Part shown: positions 7,356 through 15,163 of the stretch, piece by piece
How positions within the stretch are numbered: position 1 is the first letter of the stretch
How the letters are laid out: each line of letters starts with the position of its first letter
Assembly: GCA_013375385.1 (NCBI GenBank)
Contig: JABXJY010000015.1
Coordinates: 1-24,165 of the forward strand
Reading direction: 5' to 3'
DNA from: Desulfobacterales bacterium
Lineage (GTDB): Bacteria > Desulfobacterota > DSM-4660 > Desulfatiglandales > B25-G16
DNA: 24,165 nucleotides
Notes under the pieces: model-generated
What the model was told of the DNA's origin: nothing
Seen by the model: the letters and a program-made list of their open reading frames with translations, nothing else
Databases searched by the model: none
Position numbers and translations under genes: made by a program

Positions 7356-8011
7356 AATTGGGTATCCTTGGAGGGACCTTCAATCCCATTCATTTAGGTC
7401 ACCTGAGGGTGGCTGAGGAGATAGGTGAGGATTTAGGTCTTGAGAAGGTTTATCTAATACCATCTGGCATGCCACCACACAAAAGCCCGCACCCCATTGC
7501 TGATTTTTCTCATCGCTTAGAAATGGCAAGGCTGGCGAGTGGAACTTCCCCCATGCTTGAGGTGTGGGATATTGAGGGGAAGAAACCTGGTCTGTCCTAC
7601 TCCATTGAAACACTAAGATTATTCCATATCCATTTTGGATCTAAGCTCGAACTATTCTTTATTATTGGGACAGATGCCTTTTTAGAGATAAAGACGTGGA
7701 AGGAATACCAGAACCTCTTTAGATATGCCTCTTTTGTTGTTATCAATAGACCAGGGTATACGGCGAAGAAGTTTCTTACCTTTCTTGACTCTCTTAATGC
7801 TGACTTTACGTGGAACCCTGAAAAAAAATGCTTCTGCCATCCATCGGGTCCTATCTTACTTAAGAGAGATACAACATTGATGGACATATCAGCGAGTAGA
7901 GTAAGGAAAATGGTGAATAAAGGAAAATCTATTCGCTTTCTGGTGCCGGAGGTCGTAAGAGAATATATAGAAAAGGTAGGTTTGTACCTGATTGATGAAT
8001 CCACTGAATAA
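7352..8011 (+). CDS. nadD: nicotinate-nucleotide adenylyltransferase
   Basis: This 219-residue enzyme adenylates nicotinate mononucleotide in NAD synthesis. The nucleotidyltransferase signature GGTFNPIHLGH (residues 7-17) contains both histidines of the (H/T)xGH-type active site. The ISASRVRKMV segment near the C-terminus is the ISSTxxR-like phosphate-binding motif. The start is a GTG overlapping the proA stop (GTGA), preceded by an AAGGA site. The 3' end overlaps rsfS. Both overlaps point to translational coupling. Confidence 0.93.
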   Translation: MKLGILGGTFNPIHLGHLRVAEEIGEDLGLEKVYLIPSGMPPHKSPHPIADFSHRLEMARLASGTSPMLEVWDIEGKKPGLSYSIETLRLFHIHFGSKLELFFIIGTDAFLEIKTWKEYQNLFRYASFVVINRPGYTAKKFLTFLDSLNADFTWNPEKKCFCHPSGPILLKRDTTLMDISASRVRKMVNKGKSIRFLVPEVVREYIEKVGLYLIDESTE

Positions 8012-8360
8012 GGCCCTTCTGTCTGTTAACATCATCCTTGAAAGGAAGGCAACTGACCCTGTCCTGTTCGAGGTTGGAAGGCTAACCTCCATAACCGACT
8101 ACTTCCTTATTGCCAGTGGCACATCAAGCAGGCAGGTCCAGGCCATTGCCCAACATTTACAGAGAAGAATGAAAGAGGAGGGGTTCACCCCCTTTGGCAT
8201 AGAGGGCGAGAGGGACGGCCACTGGATCTTGTTGGACTACGGTGATGTTGTAGTCCACCTCTTTTACCATCCCGTAAGAGAATTCTATGACCTCGAGGGG
8301 TTATGGTTCGAAGCCCCGAGGGTGGACATAGACAAGCATGCTTCTGAAGATGAGAACTAA
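7995..8360 (+). CDS. rsfS: ribosomal silencing factor RsfS
   Basis: The 121-residue product belongs to the RsfS/Iojap family, which binds L14 and blocks subunit joining under starvation. Visible family features are ITDYFLIASGTSSRQVQAIA, GIEGERDGHWILLDYGDVVV and the HLFYHPVREFYDLEGLW ending. It begins inside the end of nadD (ATG at 7995; a TTG lies just before it at 7992), an arrangement common for nadD-rsfS. Its last bases overlap the start of the M48 protease gene. Length is normal. Confidence 0.94.
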   Translation: MNPLNKALLSVNIILERKATDPVLFEVGRLTSITDYFLIASGTSSRQVQAIAQHLQRRMKEEGFTPFGIEGERDGHWILLDYGDVVVHLFYHPVREFYDLEGLWFEAPRVDIDKHASEDEN

Positions 8361-9738
8361 GAATCTCTTCATCCTTCTTACAGCCCTCTTAATGGTAGGC
8401 ATCTTTCTGGTAGAGTCTACGGAGGCATTTTTGTCTCCGGAGGACGAACGTGAGCTCGGAGAGGGGTTTTTCATGAGTATCCGTTCCCACTATGAGTTTG
8501 CCGACTATCCCTACCTCGTTCAGTATATCAATGACCTTGGTACCCATCTAGGTCGTCAAATAGAGGTACCATATTTCCCTCTCAGGTTCTACGTGATAAA
8601 AGAAGACAGCATCAATGCATTCGCTGCCCCTGCCGGTCATGTGTTTATCTTTTCAGGCCTGATAAGGGCGATGGATACTGCGGATGAGTTGGCCTCTGTA
8701 GTGGCCCACGAGCTTGGGCACGTGAGTGCAAGGCATCTTGCCTCAAGAATAGAAAGATCCAAGAAGATTGGGATGGCCACCATGGCTGGTGTCTTAGCAG
8801 CAATTCTTGCCGGAGGTAAGGCAGCAGGTGCCCTCGTGACCGGCTCAATAGCTGCCGGAATTCAGGCCGAACTTGGCTATAGCCGAGAGGATGAAAGGCA
8901 CGCTGATCAGTTAGGATTCAAATACACCCATGGATCAGGTTTTGACCCCGGAGGAATGGTCTCTGCATTAAAGAAGATTCAAAGTGAAAGGTGGTATGGA
9001 AGTGGGGAGATCCCTCCCTACCTCCTCACCCATCCAGGAGCACCGGAGAGGATGGCCGCTACAGAGGCACTGTTGCAAGGATATAAGAAGATGCCTGATA
9101 CTGATAAGGCAAAGGAGCTACGGTCCCGCTTTCCAATGTTTCACACGATGGTTATAGCCCTCTGTCATGATAAGGAAGATGCAACAAGAGAGTTCAAGAA
9201 AAGGCTCCTCGCCGATCCTGAATCTAGTATGGCCCATTATGGTCTTGGCCTTGTCCTGGAAAGAGAGGGATTCATGAATGAGTCCCTCGATCACTTCAAA
9301 ATAGCATTAAGGAAAGACCCTGATTCTATCCCTGTTATGTTCTCCTTGGGTAGGGCCTATCAAACGAACGGACAATACGACAATTCCATATCTATCCTCA
9401 ATAAGGCTCTTGACCTCTCACCTAAAGATAAGGAAATCATGGATCTCTTGGCCCTCTCACTGCAAAATCTTGAACTCTATAGCCAGGCCGCCAAGATCTA
9501 CGAAAGGCTGACCTTCCTTCCACCAGTCAAAGACAGGGTCTATTATAATCTTGGTCTGGTCTACGGCCGGCAGGGTGAATTAGGCCTGGCTCACTATAAT
9601 TTGGGGATCTATTTCACCAAGCTGCGAATGAGAGAAAAGGCCCTTTTCCATTTCAACAAGGCAAGAGAGTTTGCAGGGAGCAAACCAGCACTGAGGAAGA
9701 AAATTGATGAGGCCCTCATGGATCTTAAGAGGTTTTAG
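8338..9738 (+). CDS. secreted M48-family metalloprotease with C-terminal TPRs (BepA/YfgC-like)
   Basis: This 466-residue protein begins with a signal-type hydrophobic segment (about residues 8-30) and is probably periplasmic or exported. The zinc site is HELGH (H124, E125, H128), with a likely third ligand at E186 in REDERHAD. Between them lies a glycine/alanine-rich hydrophobic stretch (about 145-177). From about residue 285 there are several tetratricopeptide-like helix pairs. This plan is that of BepA/YfgC, a periplasmic protease-chaperone for outer membrane protein assembly. The ATG at 8338 overlaps rsfS; ATG at 8350 is an alternative. The substrate here is unknown. Confidence 0.88.
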   Translation: MLLKMRTKNLFILLTALLMVGIFLVESTEAFLSPEDERELGEGFFMSIRSHYEFADYPYLVQYINDLGTHLGRQIEVPYFPLRFYVIKEDSINAFAAPAGHVFIFSGLIRAMDTADELASVVAHELGHVSARHLASRIERSKKIGMATMAGVLAAILAGGKAAGALVTGSIAAGIQAELGYSREDERHADQLGFKYTHGSGFDPGGMVSALKKIQSERWYGSGEIPPYLLTHPGAPERMAATEALLQGYKKMPDTDKAKELRSRFPMFHTMVIALCHDKEDATREFKKRLLADPESSMAHYGLGLVLEREGFMNESLDHFKIALRKDPDSIPVMFSLGRAYQTNGQYDNSISILNKALDLSPKDKEIMDLLALSLQNLELYSQAAKIYERLTFLPPVKDRVYYNLGLVYGRQGELGLAHYNLGIYFTKLRMREKALFHFNKAREFAGSKPALRKKIDEALMDLKRF

Positions 9739-9828
9739 CTGCCCCAGGCGACAAATCCTTCCAGTTTCCCCTGCCCCTTCCAAAACGATTCCCAGGAGAA
9801 TCCCGGTCTGGATATCAGCATATACACT

Positions 9829-9858
9829 CCTCGGACGGGAGCCCCTCCGTGACCGAGG
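9829..9858 (+). terminator. GC-rich hairpin after the housekeeping block
   Basis: CCTCGG (9829-9834) pairs with CCGAGG (9853-9858), continued by ACGG/CCGT, and the loop is short. The T residues (TTTT at 9872-9875) are 13 bases beyond the stem, so this is not a classic terminator. It may be a weak or factor-assisted one. The rest of the 9739-9965 gap holds no gene that I can see. Confidence 0.4.
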
Positions 9859-9873
9859 CTAATTAAAAAAATT

Positions 9874-9903
9874 TTGACTTTCTTAAAACTATATGGGAGT
9901 ATT
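9874..9903 (+). promoter_or_regulatory. possible promoter of the acyl-CoA dehydrogenase gene
   Basis: TTGACT (9874-9879) is a good -35 box. The best -10 at proper spacing is poor (GAGTAT or AGTATT near 9897-9903). A strong ribosome site, AGAGGAGGGAG, lies just before the ATG at 9966. Confidence 0.3.
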
Positions 9904-9965
9904 CAGTGCCTTGCAGAATCTATCTAGAACGTATCGTCAACAGAAACTCTTAAGAGGAGGGAGCT

Positions 9966-11102
9966 ATGGATTTTGAATTAACTGAAGAACAGAAGATAAT
10001 GCAGGAGACAATCCGGAATTTTGCCAAGAATGAGCTTGAGCCTGTAGCCGATGAGTTGGACCAAGCAGAAGAATTTCCCTGGAAAATCTTTAAACGGATG
10101 GCCGAACTCGGGCTCACCGGTATGATTCTTCCGACCGAGTATGGAGGCAGTGGCTCTGATGAACTCTCGCTGAATATTGCTATAGAAGAAATCGGTAAGG
10201 CTTGCGCATCGAGTGCCCATTTACTAGACAGTCACCTGCTTTTATGTGCGAGCCCAATTTACCACTTTGGCAATGAAGAGCAAAGGCAGAGGTTCCTGCC
10301 TCCTCTTGCCAAAGGGGAAAAGGTGGGCGCCTATGGCCTAACCGAACCAGACGCCGGGAGTGATATAGGAAATATCCAGTTGAAGGCAATTAAAGACGGT
10401 GACAACTATGTCCTCAATGGGCAAAAGACATTCATCAGTAATGGGGAGGTCTGTGAGACTGCAATCGTATTTGGCAATATCCCTGAGTTAGCACCACGAG
10501 GTATGACCGCCTTTGTTGTGGAGATGGGAATGCCTGGTTTTACCAAGGGCAAGAAATTCAAGAAATTGGGCATGCGTGCCGCAACTACTGCCGAGCTTTT
10601 CTTTGAAGACTGCCGTGTACCCGCAGCCAATCGTATAGGGGAAGAAGGAAAGGGTGTGAGGATAGCGCTCTCCACCCTTGACCGCGGACGAATCGGTATT
10701 GCCGCCCAGGCAGTGGGTATTGCGCGGGCAGTCCTGGAGAAGTGTACTGAGTATTCTAAACAGCGTATACAGTTCGGTGCTCCTATTTCCAAAAACCAGG
10801 CCATTGCCTGGAAACTGGCGGATATGGCAACCGAGATTGAGGCGGCACGATTCCTCTACTACAAAGCCGCTTACCTTGCTGACAAGGGTGAACCCTTCTC
10901 CACGAACGCCGCCATGGCTAAAGTATATGCCGCCGAGCTGGCAATGAAAGCCGCTACCTGGGGCATCCAGATATATGGTGGTTATGGATATATGATGGAA
11001 TACCCTATGCAGCGTCACTTCCGCGATGCTAAGGTGACTGAAATCTACGAGGGGACATCGGAAGTTCAGCGCATAATAATTTCCAGGGCCGTTCTGAGCT
11101 AG
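9966..11102 (+). CDS. acyl-CoA dehydrogenase (short/medium-chain type)
   Basis: This 378-residue FAD enzyme oxidises an acyl-CoA to the enoyl-CoA, passing electrons to an electron transfer flavoprotein. N-terminal helices, a middle beta domain with YGLTEPDAGSDIG and the C-terminal helical domain are all present. The likely catalytic base is E362 in EIYEGTSEVQR, the position used by butyryl-CoA and related dehydrogenases. Length is typical. A very strong ribosome site (AGAGGAGGGAG) precedes the ATG. No etfB/etfA or thiolase genes adjoin it, but an etfA-like remnant lies just downstream. Chain-length preference cannot be read from sequence with confidence. Confidence 0.92.
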   Translation: MDFELTEEQKIMQETIRNFAKNELEPVADELDQAEEFPWKIFKRMAELGLTGMILPTEYGGSGSDELSLNIAIEEIGKACASSAHLLDSHLLLCASPIYHFGNEEQRQRFLPPLAKGEKVGAYGLTEPDAGSDIGNIQLKAIKDGDNYVLNGQKTFISNGEVCETAIVFGNIPELAPRGMTAFVVEMGMPGFTKGKKFKKLGMRAATTAELFFEDCRVPAANRIGEEGKGVRIALSTLDRGRIGIAAQAVGIARAVLEKCTEYSKQRIQFGAPISKNQAIAWKLADMATEIEAARFLYYKAAYLADKGEPFSTNAAMAKVYAAELAMKAATWGIQIYGGYGYMMEYPMQRHFRDAKVTEIYEGTSEVQRIIISRAVLS

Positions 11103-11112
11103 GCTAATCAGG

Positions 11113-11245
11113 CTCAAAAATACAAAGCTTACGCTACCGCTATTCTTTCGTGGCAAGGTGCTGGATACCTATGACGTGGGTAGGCCTCTACTCATTGTAG
11201 CCGTTGACCGAATCTCAGCCTTTGACCGTGTTGCCCCCTGTGGTT
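11113..11245 (+). pseudogene. purC: purC (SAICAR synthase) N-terminal fragment
   Basis: Just after the acyl-CoA dehydrogenase stop, one frame reads LTLPLFFRGKVLDTYDV and then LLIVAVDRISAFDRV. This is the conserved opening of SAICAR synthase of the kind reading RGKVRD-x-Y and ATDRISAFD. There is no start codon in a good context, and the similarity stops after about 40 residues. The full gene would be near 290 codons. This is a remnant, not a working gene. Confidence 0.72.
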
Positions 11246-11407
11246 ATGCACCATGTGTAAGGCATGGATCGATCAAGGCACATCATCAGTATAAACACAG
11301 ACCCCAATGCTGACATAGTTGACGCATCCGATGTTATCGGATTTGAGGATTTCAGGAAAGTCGTTCTTATGTTAATAGAAGAGGTTAGGTCTAGCTCAGA
11401 AGAATAA
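11243..11407 (+). pseudogene. etfA-like (electron transfer flavoprotein alpha) C-terminal fragment
   Basis: In a second frame the sequence reads GMDRSRHIISINTDPNADI and ends LIEEV plus a serine/glutamate tail, with a TAA at 11405. This resembles the FAD-binding C-terminus of EtfA, where IIAINTDPNAPI and a final LIEE-type helix are typical. A stop codon (TAA, 11258-11260) sits where the usual HLAGM segment would be (HHV-stop-GM). An ATG at 11264 could give 47 residues, but it has no clear ribosome site. It is probably a decayed fragment. Confidence 0.6.
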
Positions 11408-11435
11408 CGCGAACCCCAAGACACAGGAGGTCATC

Positions 11436-12218
11436 ATGGCAGACTTAAAAGAGGTGGAACAGGAATTAATCAATTATATACGCCCACTTACCTTCCCCTT
11501 GGCCATAAAGATGCTGAAATCGGAAGAGGAAATACCGGAAAAGACCCACCGTCCCTTTCAGCAAATGAAGAAAAGGGTGGCCATATGTCAGGGAATAGGT
11601 ATGGCAAGGAAATTGGGTTGGGCAATGGCCATGGGTAAGGAGGACATGCAGTGTTCTCTGGGGGCAGCTCCCTTTGGTTTCTTCAAGAACATTGACTTTT
11701 ACAATGAGGGAAATCTGGCCGCCGGCATGTTTACTGCTTCCAAGGAAATAGGGAAAAGGGAAGAAGACCTTGTAGATCGGTTTGCATACGGCCTTTACAG
11801 CCACATTCTGGCAGCCCCCCTCAGCCGGGCTGCCTTTGAACCGGACCTCTTGATGATATACGGTAATCCGGCTCAAATTATGAGATTCATCCAGGGAGCG
11901 CTCTATAACGAAGGGGGTGCTGTTCAGTCTTCCTCCATGGGGAGGCTGGGATGCTCAGCCATTATCACCGTCATGAAAGAGAATGAATGCCGCTACCTTG
12001 TCCCCGGTAATGGAGACAGGATCTTCGGAATGACCCAGGACCATGAGATGGCTTTCATGATCCCCGCTTCGAAGGTTGATACGGTTTTGGATGGACTGGC
12101 CAAGACCCATAAAGCTGGTATCAGATACCCCATTACCAGCTTCTTTAATTTTGAAGCAACATTTCCACCATCCTACCAGGACCAGATGAAAATCTGGCAG
12201 GATGAAGGAGAATTGTAA
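11436..12218 (+). CDS. DUF169 family protein
   Basis: This 260-residue protein fits the DUF169 family (COG2043), which has no settled function. The opening LINYIRPLTFPLAIKML stretch and conserved cysteines in VAICQG, MQCSLGAAPFGF and LGCSAI agree with the family. There are no signal peptide or membrane segments. A strong AGGAGGT site (11425-11431) precedes the ATG, and its stop touches the start of the next gene (TAAATG), so the two are probably co-translated. It is the first intact gene of the corrinoid cluster. Its role there is unknown; the cysteines would suit a cofactor or metal site, which is inference. Confidence 0.8.
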   Translation: MADLKEVEQELINYIRPLTFPLAIKMLKSEEEIPEKTHRPFQQMKKRVAICQGIGMARKLGWAMAMGKEDMQCSLGAAPFGFFKNIDFYNEGNLAAGMFTASKEIGKREEDLVDRFAYGLYSHILAAPLSRAAFEPDLLMIYGNPAQIMRFIQGALYNEGGAVQSSSMGRLGCSAIITVMKENECRYLVPGNGDRIFGMTQDHEMAFMIPASKVDTVLDGLAKTHKAGIRYPITSFFNFEATFPPSYQDQMKIWQDEGEL

Positions 12219-13262
12219 ATGGAAACATATACAGGAAGACAGCGTGTTTCGGCAGCCTTTAGAAAGACCTTTACCGATCAAGAGATCCAGATCGATAGGG
12301 TGCCTGCTTACCCCATCATGGGACAGTGTAATGCCCAGCTCGTAGGTGCATCCATCAGGGAGTTTCTGCTGGATCCCAAGATCTTTGTGAAGGCACAGGT
12401 GGCCGCATATGAGCGTTACAAGCCGGATATCATCGTCATGCAGGGAGATCTGTTGATGGAACCGGAGGCCATGGGCAATGAACTCAAGTTTCCCGAAAAC
12501 GGACTGTGCATCTCTACCAAATTTGCCCTTGAAGATAAGGGGAAATTGAGTAGCCTCCAACTTGCCGATCCCACAAAAGACGGGCGTATGCCCGGCTACC
12601 TACAGATCCTGGCCGAGGCAAAAAAGATAATCACAGATTCAATCGTATCTGGCGTTCTGGCAGGTCCCTGGACTATTGCTATTGGTCTCAGGGGGGCGAA
12701 CGAACTCATCAGGGATGCCATGAAGGACCTGGAGTATGTCCATGAATTGATGCGGTTTTGCACTCAGATGTCTATCAGGTTCGGGGAAGCCCTTATTCCC
12801 CTCAAGGTGGGGCTCAGCTACTCCGAGGCCCCTGCCTCATGCAGCCTCATCTCCCCCAAGATGTACCGAACATTAATCTTTCCGTACCATAAACAGATCA
12901 CGGATCACTTCAAGGAGAAGAAGGTGGGTGTGGGGCTTCATGTTTGTGGATATACCGACCCAATCCTTGAAGATATGGTCGATACCGGAGTGACCAATAT
13001 CAGCATCGATGCACCTACGGATCTGGCCAAGGCGGTGGAGACAACCAAGGGCAAGGCTGTCCTCATAGGCAATGTCAGCACCGATCTCTTCTTTTCCGGA
13101 AGCAGGGAGGAGATGGAGCAGGCCATAAAAGATTGTCTCGATGTCGCTCCCAAGGAGAGCGGGTATATTTTGGCCTCGGGTTGCGAGGTGCCAGGCGTTG
13201 CCCCACCGGAAAAGGTGGACTGGTTCATGGAACTGGCCAACGAGCTGGGTACCTACAATTAG
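12219..13262 (+). CDS. uroporphyrinogen decarboxylase-fold corrinoid methyltransferase (MtaA/MtbA/CmuA-like)
   Basis: The 347-residue product belongs to the UroD-like methyltransferase superfamily. It has the zinc-type motif HxC (H241, C243 in LHVCGYTDPI) and a downstream cysteine, C322, in ASGCEVPG. This is the arrangement used by methylcobalamin:coenzyme M methyltransferases to bind zinc and activate a thiol. It lacks the MRQAGR motif expected of HemE, so it is not haem biosynthesis. An AAGGAG site overlaps the end of the DUF169 gene. In this cluster it may move a methyl group to or from the small corrinoid protein. The donor or acceptor is unknown. Confidence 0.85.
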   Translation: METYTGRQRVSAAFRKTFTDQEIQIDRVPAYPIMGQCNAQLVGASIREFLLDPKIFVKAQVAAYERYKPDIIVMQGDLLMEPEAMGNELKFPENGLCISTKFALEDKGKLSSLQLADPTKDGRMPGYLQILAEAKKIITDSIVSGVLAGPWTIAIGLRGANELIRDAMKDLEYVHELMRFCTQMSIRFGEALIPLKVGLSYSEAPASCSLISPKMYRTLIFPYHKQITDHFKEKKVGVGLHVCGYTDPILEDMVDTGVTNISIDAPTDLAKAVETTKGKAVLIGNVSTDLFFSGSREEMEQAIKDCLDVAPKESGYILASGCEVPGVAPPEKVDWFMELANELGTYN

Positions 13263-13323
13263 TTTCCGTCACTACCGTTTATACATCAACTCAATCAATA
13301 CCACCACAAAGAAAGGATATAGT

Positions 13324-14202
13324 ATGATTCTCATCGGTGAAGACCTGAACGTGATGTCCAAGGAGATCTCTCGGGCTATGAAAGAACGTGACCCGGAACC
13401 GATTCGGAGGTGTGTCGTAGAACAGACCCGGAACGGCATGGACTACCTGGATTTGAATGTAGGGCCTGTCGCAAAAGATCCAGGTGAAACGATGGAATGG
13501 CTCGTCAAAACTGTCCAGGAGTTCACTGATCTTCCCCTGTGTCTTGATACCACTAACCCTGTGGCAATGGAGTCGGGCCTTAAGGTTTGCAAGAAAAAGG
13601 CCTTAATCAATTCCGCATCCGGAGCCACTGAGAGCAAGGAAACAATGTTACCGCTGGTCCCGAAATACTCGGCCGGCGTGGTGCTCTCTGTCATAAATGA
13701 TGCAGGATTGCCCTCTGATGCAGACGAAAGGGCATCGAGCATTCTGGATTCGGCAGCCTTTGCAAATGAACTGGGAATTCCCAATGAGGATATCTGGATC
13801 GACCCCGTTCTCCTTCCGGTAGGTGTGGATCAACGCCAGGTGGTGGCATACCTGGAATTCATACAGATGATACCGGATTTGGCACCGGGGGCCAAATCGA
13901 TATGTGGACTGTCCAATCTATCATACGGTGCTCCCAGGGAACTGAGAGGGTTGCTCAATCATACCTTCCTCGTGATGACAGGAAGGTATGGCCAGCATTC
14001 AGCCATTGTCAACGGTTTCGATAAGGAACTCATTCGCATCAATAGGGGAGAGATGCCTGAGATTGTCAATCTCGTTTATCGAGCCATGGATGAAGATGAT
14101 ATGGATATTTTTTCCCTCACCCAGAAGGAACTGGAGTATGTGAAGACAACCCAAGTCCTCAAAGGGAAGACTCTGTATTCCCATTCCTGGTTAGAGGTTT
14201 AG
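13324..14202 (+). CDS. acsE: methyltetrahydrofolate:corrinoid iron-sulfur protein methyltransferase (MeTr, AcsE-like)
   Basis: This 292-residue TIM-barrel (pterin-binding) enzyme matches MeTr/AcsE. Visible pterin-site motifs are DLNVGP (D43, N45), LDTTN (D75, N78), NSASG (N96) and WIDPVLLPVG, then GLSNLSYGAP. In acetogens it moves the methyl of methyl-tetrahydrofolate to cobalt in the corrinoid iron-sulfur protein. It is about 30 residues longer than classical AcsE, with an extra C-terminal tail. I chose the ATG at 13324, behind an AAAGGA site. Upstream in-frame codons would reach back into the previous gene. The genes of its protein substrate follow directly. Confidence 0.9.
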   Translation: MILIGEDLNVMSKEISRAMKERDPEPIRRCVVEQTRNGMDYLDLNVGPVAKDPGETMEWLVKTVQEFTDLPLCLDTTNPVAMESGLKVCKKKALINSASGATESKETMLPLVPKYSAGVVLSVINDAGLPSDADERASSILDSAAFANELGIPNEDIWIDPVLLPVGVDQRQVVAYLEFIQMIPDLAPGAKSICGLSNLSYGAPRELRGLLNHTFLVMTGRYGQHSAIVNGFDKELIRINRGEMPEIVNLVYRAMDEDDMDIFSLTQKELEYVKTTQVLKGKTLYSHSWLEV

Positions 14203-14214
14203 AAGGAGGCACGC

Positions 14215-15117
14215 ATGGTAAAGTATGAGCCGCCCTTAGAGAAATATTCTGTCAACATCAGGGAAGCCATTGTGGGGGAAGGGGAAAAGGCCATAAAGAT
14301 AGGGGGAGAAAATACCTTTCCATTCCATTTTTTTGAAGGATCCCTTCCCAATCCTCCAGGACTCGCGTTAGAGATTCTCGACATTCAGCCCGAAAATTGG
14401 GCGCAGTGGGTATTGGAACCGTTTCAGGATGTGACATTCGACCCTGTAAGGTGGGCAGAGAAATGTGTGGAGGTTTTTGGGGCAGAGATTCTCTGCCTTC
14501 GCCTCTTGAGTACCGATCCCATGGGCAGGGATACATCGCCCAGGGAAGCGGCTCGGATCACTAAGAAACTGGCTGACTCCATCGATGTTCCTCTTATTGT
14601 ATGGGGGACAGGAACGGAAGAAAAGGACTCACAGGTTTTGATAGAGGTAGCCCGGGTGTGCTCCGGAAAGAATTTACTTCTGGGTCCGGTACTAAAGGGT
14701 AATTATGGGCAGATCGCTAAGGCTGCATTGGAATACGGTCATGCTCTAGTGGCCCAAGCTTCCATGGATGTCAATTTGACAAAGGAATTGAATATCGCCC
14801 TGTGTAAGTTTTTCCCTGCGGAGAGGATTGTTATTGACACTACGGCTTCTGCCCTGGGTTATGGACTCGAATATACATTCTCTATCATTGAAAGCATCAA
14901 ACAGTTTGCCCTTATGGATAGGGACACCATGATGCAAATGCCCATCCTTGCCGATTTTGGAGGAGATTGCTGGAGAACCAAAGAGGCAAAAGAGAGCAAG
15001 GAACAAGGCATCTTTTGGGAGGCAATAACCGGGCTCACGTTTCTTTTGGCCGGTGCCAATCTCCTCATTTTAAGGCACCCGGACGCACTCAGGTTGATTA
15101 AAGAGATGATTTCTTGA
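14215..15117 (+). CDS. acsD: corrinoid iron-sulfur protein small subunit (AcsD/CdhD-like)
   Basis: This 300-residue protein matches the delta/small subunit of the corrinoid iron-sulfur protein, a TIM-barrel protein that pairs with AcsC. Visible marks are the N-terminal VGEGEKAIKIGGENTFPFHF segment, MGRDTSPREAA, and WGTGTEEKD and LGPVLKGNYGQIAKAA in the barrel. It carries no Fe-S motif of its own. An AAGGAGG ribosome site sits between MeTr and this ATG. Length is at the short end for the family. The large subunit follows after 46 bases. Confidence 0.88.
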   Translation: MVKYEPPLEKYSVNIREAIVGEGEKAIKIGGENTFPFHFFEGSLPNPPGLALEILDIQPENWAQWVLEPFQDVTFDPVRWAEKCVEVFGAEILCLRLLSTDPMGRDTSPREAARITKKLADSIDVPLIVWGTGTEEKDSQVLIEVARVCSGKNLLLGPVLKGNYGQIAKAALEYGHALVAQASMDVNLTKELNIALCKFFPAERIVIDTTASALGYGLEYTFSIIESIKQFALMDRDTMMQMPILADFGGDCWRTKEAKESKEQGIFWEAITGLTFLLAGANLLILRHPDALRLIKEMIS

Positions 15118-15163
15118 ATGATCATCCATCCTCTACTCACTCAGTAGACTAGTTAGGAGGTTC

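Noticed and set aside
10488..11156. 222-codon minus-strand open frame under the acyl-CoA dehydrogenase
   Set aside because: It lies antisense to a clearly recognised gene, shows no recognisable domain and has no ribosome site, so it is a shadow frame.
12219..13262. HemE uroporphyrinogen decarboxylase
   Set aside because: The MRQAGR-type motif is absent, while the HxC...C zinc pattern and corrinoid neighbours point to a methyltransferase.
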